Shown in pieces: positions 37,212 to 45,462 of a DNA stretch of 64,000 nucleotides (its first letter is position 1; every line of letters begins with the position of its first letter). The translations under genes and the position numbers were made by a program. Origin of the DNA: Flavobacteriaceae bacterium (lineage in GTDB: Bacteria > Bacteroidota > Bacteroidia > Flavobacteriales > Flavobacteriaceae). Below the pieces are notes generated by a model, which made no database searches, had not been told where the DNA came from, and saw only the letters and a list, made by a program, of their open reading frames with translations. The stretch spans positions 62,001-126,000 of the forward strand of contig JAHEET010000005.1 in assembly GCA_024640565.1 (NCBI GenBank). Direction: 5' to 3'.

Positions 37212-38672
37212 ATGAATAATGTCGTAAGAAATCAAGAACCCAAAGAGGTTTGGAATCATTTTGCAGACTTAAATGCAGTACCGCGCCCTTCAAAAAAAGA
37301 AGAACGTGTAATCGAATTTATGGTTGCTTTTGGAAAAAAGTTAGGCCTAAAAACGTTTGTAGATCCTGTTGGGAATGTAATTATCACAAAACCAGCAACG
37401 AAAGGTTTTGAAAATAGAAAAACGGTGGTATTACAAAGTCATTTGGACATGGTGCATCAAAAAAATGCAACCACAAATTTTGATTTTGACAGCCAAGGCA
37501 TAGAAATGCTTGTTGCGGGAGATTGGATTACGGCAGACGGAACAACCTTAGGAGCAGACAACGGATTAGGAGTGGCTTCAATAATGGCTGTTTTATCCTC
37601 AGAAACGATCGCACACCCAAATCTGGAAGCTTTGTTTACCATTGATGAAGAAACAGGCATGACGGGAGCAATGGGCTTAAAAGAGGGGCTTTTAAAAGGG
37701 ACTATTTTGCTCAACTTAGATACTGAAGAAGATGACGAAATTGGAATGGGATGTGCCGGTGGTATCGACGTAACTGCAACAAGAACATATGCCGAAGAAG
37801 AAACTCCAGAAAATACAACTGCCTACACAATTACAGTGAATGGATTAAATGGTGGACACTCTGGAATGGAAATCCACAAAGGTTTGGGAAATGCCAATAA
37901 AATAATGAATCGGATTTTGTTTGACGGATTTACTCAATTTGGACTCCGTATCGCTGAAATTAATGGTGGAAGTTTGCGAAATGCAATCCCAAGAGAGAGC
38001 ACTGCAACCATTATTATTGACTCCATTTCAAAGGAAGCCTTCCTTTTTGAAACCGAACTGCTTATCAATAATATTAAAAAAGAATTTTCAACAATAGACC
38101 CCAATTTAAAAATTAGGATTGTGCCAACTAATTTGCCAAAAAAAGTTATGGAAATAGGGGTTCAAGAAGGTTTTATAAAATCCATTTATGGCGCTTTGAA
38201 TGGCGTATACCGCATGAGTCCCGACATCAAGGACTTGGTGGAAACATCTAACAATATTGCTCGGGTCCTTGTAAAAGGGGGTGCGATAAAAATTGGTTGC
38301 CTCACCAGGTCTTCTTCTGAAAGCAACAAAACAGATTTAACAAATGCCTTGCGCGCTGTTTTTGAAATGGCAGGTTTTGAGGTTGAACTGTCTGGAGATT
38401 ATCCCGGATGGCAACCCAATATTGAATCGGAAATACTTGCAATTGTCGCAAATTTATATGAAGAATTGCATGGAGAAAAAGCGCGAGTTGCTGCCTGCCA
38501 CGCGGGCTTAGAATGTGGCATATTGGGTCAAAATTATCCAGCGATGGACATGGTTTCTTTTGGCCCAACAATTCTGGGCGCACATTCTCCAGATGAACGA
38601 GCAAGCATCACTTCTACTCAAAAATTCTGGAAATTTTTAAAAGAAATTTTAAAGAATATCCCCAAAAAATAA
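37212..38672 (+). CDS. pepD: aminoacyl-histidine dipeptidase (M20 family)
   Basis: A cytosolic dizinc dipeptidase that cleaves Xaa-His dipeptides such as carnosine. The 486 residues contain the metal-site blocks in order: LQSHLDMVHQK, LGADNGLGVAS, TIDEETGMTGAMGL (base Glu and a ligand), LNLDTEEDDEIG and, at the C-terminus, CHAGLECG with GAHSPDERASI. The lid domain with NGLNGGHSGMEI (about 210-225) is typical of PepD. No odd residues noted. Confidence 0.95.
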   Translation: MNNVVRNQEPKEVWNHFADLNAVPRPSKKEERVIEFMVAFGKKLGLKTFVDPVGNVIITKPATKGFENRKTVVLQSHLDMVHQKNATTNFDFDSQGIEMLVAGDWITADGTTLGADNGLGVASIMAVLSSETIAHPNLEALFTIDEETGMTGAMGLKEGLLKGTILLNLDTEEDDEIGMGCAGGIDVTATRTYAEEETPENTTAYTITVNGLNGGHSGMEIHKGLGNANKIMNRILFDGFTQFGLRIAEINGGSLRNAIPRESTATIIIDSISKEAFLFETELLINNIKKEFSTIDPNLKIRIVPTNLPKKVMEIGVQEGFIKSIYGALNGVYRMSPDIKDLVETSNNIARVLVKGGAIKIGCLTRSSSESNKTDLTNALRAVFEMAGFEVELSGDYPGWQPNIESEILAIVANLYEELHGEKARVAACHAGLECGILGQNYPAMDMVSFGPTILGAHSPDERASITSTQKFWKFLKEILKNIPKK

Positions 38673-38794
38673 CGAATAAAGGTCTTATTTATGTAAAAAT
38701 TAGTATTTTACATTTTTATGATGTTTTTAACAACTTTGATTTAAAAAAAACAGAATAAAGTGTATTTTTACTTTTTACAAAAATTGAGTATTCA

Positions 38795-39559
38795 ATGGGG
38801 AAAATAATTGCAATCGCAAATCAAAAAGGAGGTGTTGGTAAAACTACTACAAGCATAAATCTTGCTGCCTCTTTGGGGGTTCTGGAAAAGAGAGTACTAC
38901 TTATTGATGCCGATCCTCAAGCGAATGCCTCCTCTGGACTGGGAATTGATGTTCCCACTGTTGAGTTTGGCACTTATCAAGTGTTAGAGCATACGACTGA
39001 GGCAAAAAATGCCATTGTAAAAACAGCTTCTCCAAATCTTGATATTATTCCAGCACATATTGATTTGGTTGCCATTGAAATTGAACTGGTAGACAGGCCA
39101 GAAAGAGAATACATGCTCAAAAGGGCACTGGATAGCGTGAAAGATTCGTACGACTATATTTTAATTGATTGCGCACCTTCCCTAGGTTTAATCACCTTAA
39201 ATTCTTTAGTTGCTGCAGACTCGGTAATAATTCCTATTCAATGTGAATATTTTGCCTTAGAAGGTTTGGGGAAATTATTGAATACGGTAAAAAGTATTCA
39301 AAAGATACACAATAAAGATTTAGAAATTGAGGGCTTATTGTTAACGATGTTCGATGCGCGTTTACGCCTATCAAACCAAGTTGTTGATGAAGTTAGAAAA
39401 CACTTTTCGATCATGGTTTTTGAAACAATTATCAGAAGAAATGTTCGTTTGAGTGAAGCGCCAAGTTATGGTGAAAGTATCATCGCGTATGATGCCACGA
39501 GTAAAGGTGCTGTAAACTACTTGAACCTGGCCCAAGAATTGATTAAAAAAAATATATAA
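38795..39559 (+). CDS. parA: ParA/Soj-type chromosome partition ATPase
   Basis: The ATPase that moves ParB-parS complexes over the nucleoid. The 254 residues have the deviant Walker A KGGVGKTTTS (about 10-19), LIDADPQANASSGL and the Walker B-like YDYILIDCAPSLG. Chromosomal type: no N-terminal HTH. First gene of the compact cluster parA-parB-DUF5683-dapB-lepB-wbqC; parB begins at the next base after its stop. The 122-bp leader shows no exact TAnnTTTG box. Confidence 0.97.
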   Translation: MGKIIAIANQKGGVGKTTTSINLAASLGVLEKRVLLIDADPQANASSGLGIDVPTVEFGTYQVLEHTTEAKNAIVKTASPNLDIIPAHIDLVAIEIELVDRPEREYMLKRALDSVKDSYDYILIDCAPSLGLITLNSLVAADSVIIPIQCEYFALEGLGKLLNTVKSIQKIHNKDLEIEGLLLTMFDARLRLSNQVVDEVRKHFSIMVFETIIRRNVRLSEAPSYGESIIAYDATSKGAVNYLNLAQELIKKNI

Positions 39560-40444
39560 ATGGCAAAAGCAACAAGAAAACAAGCATTGGGTAGAGGCTT
39601 ATCAGCTTTGTTAAAAGAACCCGCACAGAGGAGCAATGCATCCGATAAAAACACGGATACACCTGTGGGTAGTATTGTTGAAATTGACCTGGATTTAATC
39701 ACTGTAAATCCTTTCCAACCAAGAACCTATTTTGATGAAGAATCCCTTGACGAATTGGCAAATTCAATCAAAGAATTGGGAGTTATACAGCCCATAACTG
39801 TCAGGAAACTAACAGAAAACAGCTTTCAATTAGTTTCTGGAGAAAGGCGTTTTAGAGCCTCAAAACGTATTGGAAACAAAACAGTTCCTGCCTACATAAG
39901 AATTGCAAACGATCAGGAAATGCTAGAAATGGCGTTGGTAGAGAACATTCAACGTAAAAACTTAGATCCAATAGAAGTAGCACTTTCTTATCAGCGTTTG
40001 ATTGATGAGATTCAACTAACTCAAGAAGCACTAAGCACACGAGTTGGTAAAAAACGCTCTACAGTAACCAACTATCTGAGGTTGTTAAAACTAGATCCTA
40101 TTTTACAAACAGGAATGCGTGATGGTTTTATTTCTATGGGTCATGGAAGAGCAATCATAAATATTGAAAGCCCAAAAGATCAATTAAAAATTTACGAAAA
40201 AATTATTCGTGAAAAACTATCTGTAAGACAAACAGAAGAATTGGTAAAAAACCTAAAAGGCACAGCAGCACCAAAAAGTAAAAAGAAAGAGACCCCTTTG
40301 TTTATCAAAGACAATATTCAAGAAATTAATGCTTTTTTCGGGCATAAAGTAGCCATCACCGTGGGGACTAATGGGAAGGGAAAGCTAACCATTCCTTTTC
40401 ACTCTGAAGAAGATTTTAACCGCATAAAAAACCTTTTAAAATAG
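39560..40444 (+). CDS. parB: ParB/Spo0J-type partition protein
   Basis: CTP-dependent DNA clamp that loads at parS. The 294 residues show RKQALGRGLSALL at the N-terminus (the ParA-stimulating segment), the ParB/Srx motif with GERRFRAS, the central HTH (STRVGKKRSTVTNYLRLL), and a C-terminal dimerisation domain. Translationally tied to parA (adjacent) and to DUF5683 (1-bp overlap). I found no parS palindrome in the window. Confidence 0.96.
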   Translation: MAKATRKQALGRGLSALLKEPAQRSNASDKNTDTPVGSIVEIDLDLITVNPFQPRTYFDEESLDELANSIKELGVIQPITVRKLTENSFQLVSGERRFRASKRIGNKTVPAYIRIANDQEMLEMALVENIQRKNLDPIEVALSYQRLIDEIQLTQEALSTRVGKKRSTVTNYLRLLKLDPILQTGMRDGFISMGHGRAIINIESPKDQLKIYEKIIREKLSVRQTEELVKNLKGTAAPKSKKKETPLFIKDNIQEINAFFGHKVAITVGTNGKGKLTIPFHSEEDFNRIKNLLK

Positions 40445-41046
40445 TGCTTCAAAAAAAGATACTTTTTTCAATACTTGTGCTATTCATTACAAATTGTCTT
40501 TATTCTCAGAAAGACACTACAACTGTAAAAGAGAAAAACATGCTGGCGCAAACGGAACTTCCACAAGGAGTTTACAATCCGTTATCTCCTTCAAAAGCGG
40601 CATTCTATTCTGCAATTTTACCTGGAATGGGTCAGATTTATAATAAAAAATATTGGAAAGCTCCTATTGTATGGGGAGCCTTAGCTGGTACAACCTATTT
40701 ATACATAGACAACAACAGTATTTACAAGCGATATCGTACTGCTTTTAAATTAAGGAAAGCGGGACTTCAAGACGAATTTACACTCATTGATGCTGCTGGA
40801 AACACAACGGTTCTAATTTCTGAAGCAGGTTTAGAAAATGCTCAAAAACAATTAAGAGAAAACCGTGATTTGGCTTTATTGTCCTCAGTATTGGTCTATG
40901 TTTTACAAATTGTTGAAGCAAGTGTAAATGCACATTTACTCCAATTTAATACGGATGATAGTCTTACTTTTAGGCCAGCTTTAATGCCAGACAATATGAA
41001 TCTTGCAAACACGGTAGTGGGCTTCCACTTAAAATACAAATTTTAA
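40444..41046 (+). CDS. DUF5683 domain membrane protein
   Basis: A 200-residue envelope protein with an N-terminal signal-like segment (ILFSILVLFITNCLYSQ) and the DUF5683 region: SKAAFYSAILPGMGQIYNKKYWKAPIVWG, then a short hydrophobic stretch. Start is GTG, overlapping the parB stop by one base (TAGTG). Found between parB and dapB in many Flavobacteriia; function unknown. Mature part may be anchored in the inner membrane through the hydrophobic segments around residues 45-80 and 135-155. Confidence 0.85.
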   Translation: MLQKKILFSILVLFITNCLYSQKDTTTVKEKNMLAQTELPQGVYNPLSPSKAAFYSAILPGMGQIYNKKYWKAPIVWGALAGTTYLYIDNNSIYKRYRTAFKLRKAGLQDEFTLIDAAGNTTVLISEAGLENAQKQLRENRDLALLSSVLVYVLQIVEASVNAHLLQFNTDDSLTFRPALMPDNMNLANTVVGFHLKYKF

Positions 41047-41048
41047 AC

Positions 41049-41750
41049 ATGAACATTGCTTTATTAGGATACGGGCGCATGGGGAAAGAGATTGAAAAAA
41101 TTGCAATTTCTCGAGGACATGCCATCGTTATAAAAAGTGACGGAAACACAAAATATGACATCAATATTGCAGACATTGCGATTGATTTCAGTATTCCAGA
41201 CGCTGCATTTAACAACATTTCAAACTGTATAAACCATCAAGTTCCAGTAATTTCTGGAACCACTGGCTGGTTAGACAAGTACGCGGATGCCGTTGCACTT
41301 TGCAAAGAGAAGAAAGGCGCATTTATTTATGCCTCAAATTTTAGTTTGGGTGTAAATATTTTCTTCGAACTCAACAATCAACTAGCAAAAATGATGCGTC
41401 AATTAAAAGACTACAATGTTTCTATTGAAGAAATTCATCATACAAAAAAATTAGATGCCCCCAGTGGGACGGCAATTACTTTAGCAGATGGGATTGTGGA
41501 AAACACAGCCTATACAGGTTGGGAATTGAACAAAGCAACAACTGCAGAAAACCTCCCCATCCATGCAAAAAGAATACCCGAAGTGCCGGGTACACATACC
41601 GTATCCTATGCATCAACAATTGATGAAATCCATATAAACCATACCGCCAAAAACAGACATGGCTTTGCCTTGGGTGCCGTCATTGCTGCAGAGTGGTTGC
41701 TAGACAAAGAAGGAGTATATTCCATGAAAGATGTGTTAAACATTGATTAA
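41049..41750 (+). CDS. dapB: 4-hydroxy-tetrahydrodipicolinate reductase
   Basis: NAD(P)H-dependent step of lysine and diaminopimelate synthesis, needed for peptidoglycan. The 233 residues start with the Rossmann loop ALLGYGRMGKEI and contain the active-site signature EEIHHTKKLDAPSGTA. Slightly shorter than the 265-270 residues of proteobacterial enzymes, as is usual in this phylum. Two bp after the DUF5683 stop. Confidence 0.96.
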   Translation: MNIALLGYGRMGKEIEKIAISRGHAIVIKSDGNTKYDINIADIAIDFSIPDAAFNNISNCINHQVPVISGTTGWLDKYADAVALCKEKKGAFIYASNFSLGVNIFFELNNQLAKMMRQLKDYNVSIEEIHHTKKLDAPSGTAITLADGIVENTAYTGWELNKATTAENLPIHAKRIPEVPGTHTVSYASTIDEIHINHTAKNRHGFALGAVIAAEWLLDKEGVYSMKDVLNID

Positions 41751-41830
41751 GAGTGGAACTGACTGAAGAAATCAGATTCTCGAAAAAACAAAATAAAACT
41801 CTTTTAAAAAAAAGATAAAAATAGACGATT

Positions 41831-43561
41831 ATGACATTTACACAGTGGTTTCTTTTTTTTATGGCGATCCAAGTTGTTCATTTTTTAGGAACTTGGAAGT
41901 TATATGTAAAAGCAGGAAGAAAAGCCTGGGAGGCAATCATCCCTATTTACAATGGAATTGTTTTAATGCAAATGATAAATCGTCCAAAATGGTGGGTACT
42001 CTTATTGTTTATTCCTGTTGTTAACCTATTGATGTTCTTGGTTATTTGGATCGAAACCATACGAACTTTTGGATTTTACAAACGATGGGACTCACTCTTA
42101 GTTATGGCTACTTTAGGGGGGTACATTTTCTATATAAATTATGCAACGGAAGCCACTTACAATGCAAAAAGAAGTAGCAAACCTCGGTCTGAATTGGGCG
42201 AATGGGTAAGCTCAATTACCTTTGCAATTATAGCTGCAACACTTGTTCACACCTACTTTATGCAACCTTTTACCATTCCAAGTTCTTCGTTGGAAAAGTC
42301 CTTGTTGGTAGGAGATTATTTATTTGTTAGCAAATTTCATTATGGTGCAAGAATTCCCTCCACTGTAATAGCCGCACCTATGGTGCATGACACCATTCCT
42401 GCAATCCCTATTCCATTTACAGGAATCTCTTTGAACAACTCTTTTGGTTCCTATTTGAAGACCCCACAATTGCCTCACATGCGTTTGCCAGGATTTCAAA
42501 AAATAAAGAACAATGATATTGTATGTTTTAATTGGCCTGCAGATTCGTTAAAGACGATGTGGGGAGATAATTCTGGAGAATTCACATACAAACCCGTAGA
42601 CAAGAAGACCAACTATGTAAAACGCTGCGTGGCCATAGCTGGAGACACACTAGAAATAAGAAATGGTTTTGTATATATAAATGGAAAGAAAAACAGTTTA
42701 CCAGAAAGAGCCAAACTCCAATTTAAGTATACAGTATATTCCAAAAAAGGAATCAGTACTGAAAAAATACTACGATACACCGGCAAAGAGTTTGAGAGCA
42801 AGTTTGTTGTAGATTTTAAGAGCAATGAAGAGTTTAATGAAATGGGAAGATACCTTTCGGGAAGAAAGATATTGGAAGGTAATAAATTTCAAATCACCAC
42901 TTATGACTTCAAAAAAGTGTTGTCGGTGGCAAAAAAATATGGTTCTACCATTTCTGAAGTAAAAACCACGAAAAGAGTTGTTAATTTAACCCTGGCAATT
43001 GCAGAGAAATTAAGAAGCGACGCAGCGGTGGATAGTGTTGTTCAAATCATCCATGAAATAGATCCTGCTATCTTCCCTCAAATAGACAGTAATGAATGGA
43101 GTCAGGACAATATGGGGCCAATCTATGTACCCAAAAAAGGAGTCACTGTAAACATCAATGATGAAAACCTCCCCTATTACCAACAAATCATTGAACTCTA
43201 TGAAAACAATAATTTGGTTGCCTACAATGGGGTCATATACATCAATGGTAAAAAAGCTGACTCCTATACATTTCAACAAGATTACTACTGGTTAATGGGA
43301 GATAACAGACACAATTCTTTAGATTCAAGATATTGGGGATTTGTCCCTTTTGATCATGTATTGGGAAAACCGGTAATGGTATGGTTTAGCTGGGATGCCG
43401 ATGCCCCCACTTTTATGGCAAAACTAAAATCAATTCGTTGGGATAGAATGTTTACAACAGTGGGTGGAGAGGGCGCACCTGTTTCTTATAGATATGTAGC
43501 TTTGGCACTGCTATTGCTCTACTTTGGGTATGGTATTTACAAGAAAAAGAGAACAGCATAA
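41831..43561 (+). CDS. lepB: signal peptidase I, long flavobacterial form
   Basis: Inner-membrane serine protease that removes signal peptides after Sec export. At 576 residues it is about twice the length of Escherichia coli LepB-like enzymes. The N-terminus (1-110) has several hydrophobic helices; the catalytic Ser153 lies in IPSSSLEKSLLVGD, the Lys264 in YVKRCVAIAGDT, and box E GDNRHNSLDSRYWG is at 490-503. About 200 residues separate box D from box E, an insertion of unknown role. A further helix lies near the C-terminus. Overlaps wbqC by one base. Confidence 0.94.
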   Translation: MTFTQWFLFFMAIQVVHFLGTWKLYVKAGRKAWEAIIPIYNGIVLMQMINRPKWWVLLLFIPVVNLLMFLVIWIETIRTFGFYKRWDSLLVMATLGGYIFYINYATEATYNAKRSSKPRSELGEWVSSITFAIIAATLVHTYFMQPFTIPSSSLEKSLLVGDYLFVSKFHYGARIPSTVIAAPMVHDTIPAIPIPFTGISLNNSFGSYLKTPQLPHMRLPGFQKIKNNDIVCFNWPADSLKTMWGDNSGEFTYKPVDKKTNYVKRCVAIAGDTLEIRNGFVYINGKKNSLPERAKLQFKYTVYSKKGISTEKILRYTGKEFESKFVVDFKSNEEFNEMGRYLSGRKILEGNKFQITTYDFKKVLSVAKKYGSTISEVKTTKRVVNLTLAIAEKLRSDAAVDSVVQIIHEIDPAIFPQIDSNEWSQDNMGPIYVPKKGVTVNINDENLPYYQQIIELYENNNLVAYNGVIYINGKKADSYTFQQDYYWLMGDNRHNSLDSRYWGFVPFDHVLGKPVMVWFSWDADAPTFMAKLKSIRWDRMFTTVGGEGAPVSYRYVALALLLLYFGYGIYKKKRTA

Positions 43562-44154
43562 TGGGGTTATTTATACCAACCTATTTCCCTCCTATTTCTC
43601 AATTTTCTGAAATGGCACGTTTCAATGAAATTACCTTTGAAGTTGAAGATAATTTTCAGAAACAGAGTTATCGAAATCGTTGTTATATCTATGGTGCCAA
43701 TGGACAACAAATGCTTACGATTCCGACACAGAAAAACAATGGTATCGGAAAACAAAAAACAAAAGACACCTTGGTGGATAATAGTGTAAAATGGCAAGAC
43801 CAACACTTTAAATCATTAAAGGCTTCCTACAATTGCTCTCCTTTTTTCGAATTTTTTGAAGACGATTTACAGCATATTTATAGCAAAAAATACCGCTTCT
43901 TAAATGATCTAAATTTTGATGCTTTTTTATTTTTAACAGCAGCACTCCACCTAGAAATAAAAACGAAAGCGACCACAGCATATACTCCGCAGGTAGAAAA
44001 TGACTTCAGAACTTTGGCAAACGTAAAACAAAACAGTTTAAAAAATTACACCCCATACATACAAGTTTTTTCAGACAAGCATGGCTTTCTTCCCAACCTA
44101 TCCGTGTTAGATCTCTTGTTTATGGAAGGGCCAAATGCCATTAGTTACCTATAA
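43561..44154 (+). CDS. WbqC family protein
   Basis: A 197-residue protein of the WbqC family, named from an O-antigen cluster, and found next to lepB in many Flavobacteriia; its reaction is not established. Visible are the N-terminal IPTYFPPISQFSEMARF and LTIPTQKN, and a charged middle region. Its ATG overlaps the lepB stop (TAATG), so translation is coupled. Last gene of the par cluster; a gap of 315 bp follows. Confidence 0.85.
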   Translation: MGLFIPTYFPPISQFSEMARFNEITFEVEDNFQKQSYRNRCYIYGANGQQMLTIPTQKNNGIGKQKTKDTLVDNSVKWQDQHFKSLKASYNCSPFFEFFEDDLQHIYSKKYRFLNDLNFDAFLFLTAALHLEIKTKATTAYTPQVENDFRTLANVKQNSLKNYTPYIQVFSDKHGFLPNLSVLDLLFMEGPNAISYL

Positions 44155-44469
44155 TTGTTTAATTTTTTTATGAATTTATGTAAATTTTATTTAAATTTGG
44201 AAAAACTATTCATTTACTGACAACTACCCCAGAGATAAGTAATCAAATGCTTTTAATACAAGATAAAACAACTATTGTAAAGACACTTTTGCAGCACAGA
44301 AGGTGTGTTTTTTTATTCATTGTATGAATTGACATCTTTAATAACTTTCATGTACAGCAGTAAGTAATCAGTTTATAATTTAAATTTTTATAAATATTTC
44401 AATAAAAACAACGTACACAAACGTTTTTTTGAATGCATAAAAGCTAAAATTGTTATAACTAAAAACAAT
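44155..44469 (+). other. 315-bp gap between wbqC and the Crp-like gene
   Basis: No gene seen. Contents: a -7-like TAAATTTG at 44192-44199, an intrinsic terminator at 44283-44314, then AT-rich sequence (with TTCATTGTATGAA) up to the start of the regulator gene. The first two could delimit a short RNA of about 110 nt, or the terminator may simply end the wbqC transcript. Confidence 0.5.
44283..44314 (+). terminator. terminator-like hairpin before the Crp-like gene
   Basis: ACACTTTT (44283-44290) pairs with GAAGGTGT (44299-44306), 8 bp with two G-T pairs and an 8-nt loop, followed by seven T. Stem is weaker than the other terminators here. Confidence 0.6.
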
Positions 44470-45057
44470 ATGGAATTTATTACTGATTTAATTACGGAGA
44501 ACAACAAATTACCTGCTAAAACGATTACTAATTTTAAAAACCTACTTTCCTTTCAAAACGTCAAGAAAAAGCACGTATTGACCAAAGCAGGTGAAACCCC
44601 TACTAAATTTTATATTTTAAAAAACGGGGTTGTACGCTCTTATTTTTTAGACAAGAAAGGAAGAGAAGTCATTCAATCACTTACAGTAGGTGGCGCCTCT
44701 ACTGGAGCATTTTCTAGTCTCATTTTAGACAAGCCTTCTAGAATCTATTATGACTGTTTAACTGACTGTGAGTTTTATGTTGGTGATTTTAAAGAATTCA
44801 AAAAACTTGCAAAAAAAGACATCCATATCAGCTTGCTTTATTCAAGAGTTTTGGAAGACGCTTTTATTAAAAAAGAAAAAAGAATTTTTGAGCTTTCTAT
44901 GTTAGACGCTACAGAGCGATACTTAAAAGTGAGAAAAGATTTACCAAATATCGAAAAACAAATACCGCAATATCAGATTGCTTCTTTTTTAAACATTACG
45001 CCAGTTCAGTTAAGTAGAATTCGAAAAGACTTGCTCATGAAAAGAGTGCGTAAATAG
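44470..45057 (+). CDS. Crp/Fnr-family transcription regulator
   Basis: A 195-residue regulator with an N-terminal cyclic-nucleotide-binding-like barrel (about 20-120: LTKAGETPTKFYILKNGVVRSYF) and a C-terminal winged helix (QYQIASFLNITPVQLSRIRKDL). The cAMP-contacting Arg/Ser residues of true Crp are not evident, and no Cys cluster for an Fe-S site is present, so the ligand is unknown. It resembles the many small Crp-like regulators of Bacteroidota. Its message ends at a hairpin inside the leader of DUF6122. Confidence 0.88.
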   Translation: MEFITDLITENNKLPAKTITNFKNLLSFQNVKKKHVLTKAGETPTKFYILKNGVVRSYFLDKKGREVIQSLTVGGASTGAFSSLILDKPSRIYYDCLTDCEFYVGDFKEFKKLAKKDIHISLLYSRVLEDAFIKKEKRIFELSMLDATERYLKVRKDLPNIEKQIPQYQIASFLNITPVQLSRIRKDLLMKRVRK

Positions 45058-45115
45058 TTTTTTTGATCTTTTAAAAAAGTAATTTTAGGCATTAAAAATC
45101 CATAACAAGCATTCC

Positions 45116-45142
45116 AAAAAGACGTATCCGTAAGTCTTTTTT
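45116..45142 (+). terminator. intrinsic terminator between the Crp-like gene and DUF6122
   Basis: AAAAAGAC pairs with GTCTTTTT around a 10-nt loop and runs into T. It ends 11 bp before the DUF6122 ATG, so it could also act on a DUF6122 leader. Confidence 0.7.
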
Positions 45143-45153
45143 GCTTTTCAAAA

Positions 45154-45462
45154 ATGATCCTCAAAAACATTCTACATTACGGACTTCACTTTATTGCTCC
45201 ACTTTTCATTGCTTATTTTTTCTTTGAAAAGAAATGGCGGAAGGTATATTTGATTTTCTTGCTTTCTATGTTGGTCGACTTGGATCACCTACTTGCAACA
45301 CCAATTTTTGACAAAGGACGATGTAGCATTAACTTTCATCCGTTACATTCTTATCTGGCCATTGCAATATACACCGCAACACTGCTCTTTAACAAAACAA
45401 GAATTCTGGGGTTGGCAATACTACTTCATATGATCGCAGATGGACTCGATTGCTATTTGTAA
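45154..45462 (+). CDS. DUF6122 family membrane protein
   Basis: A 102-residue inner-membrane protein of DUF6122 with about three hydrophobic segments. Conserved features are LHYGLHFIAPLF, the acidic MLVDLDHLLATPIFD and HMIADGLDC, a pattern of Asp and His residues in the membrane that recalls metal-dependent hydrolases, though no function is known. The end overlaps the flippase gene on the other strand by 10 bp. Confidence 0.82.
   Translation: MILKNILHYGLHFIAPLFIAYFFFEKKWRKVYLIFLLSMLVDLDHLLATPIFDKGRCSINFHPLHSYLAIAIYTATLLFNKTRILGLAILLHMIADGLDCYL

Noticed and set aside
38673..38794. Promoter or parS in the parA leader
   Set aside because: No exact TAnnTTTG box with proper spacing and no palindrome found; AT-rich only.
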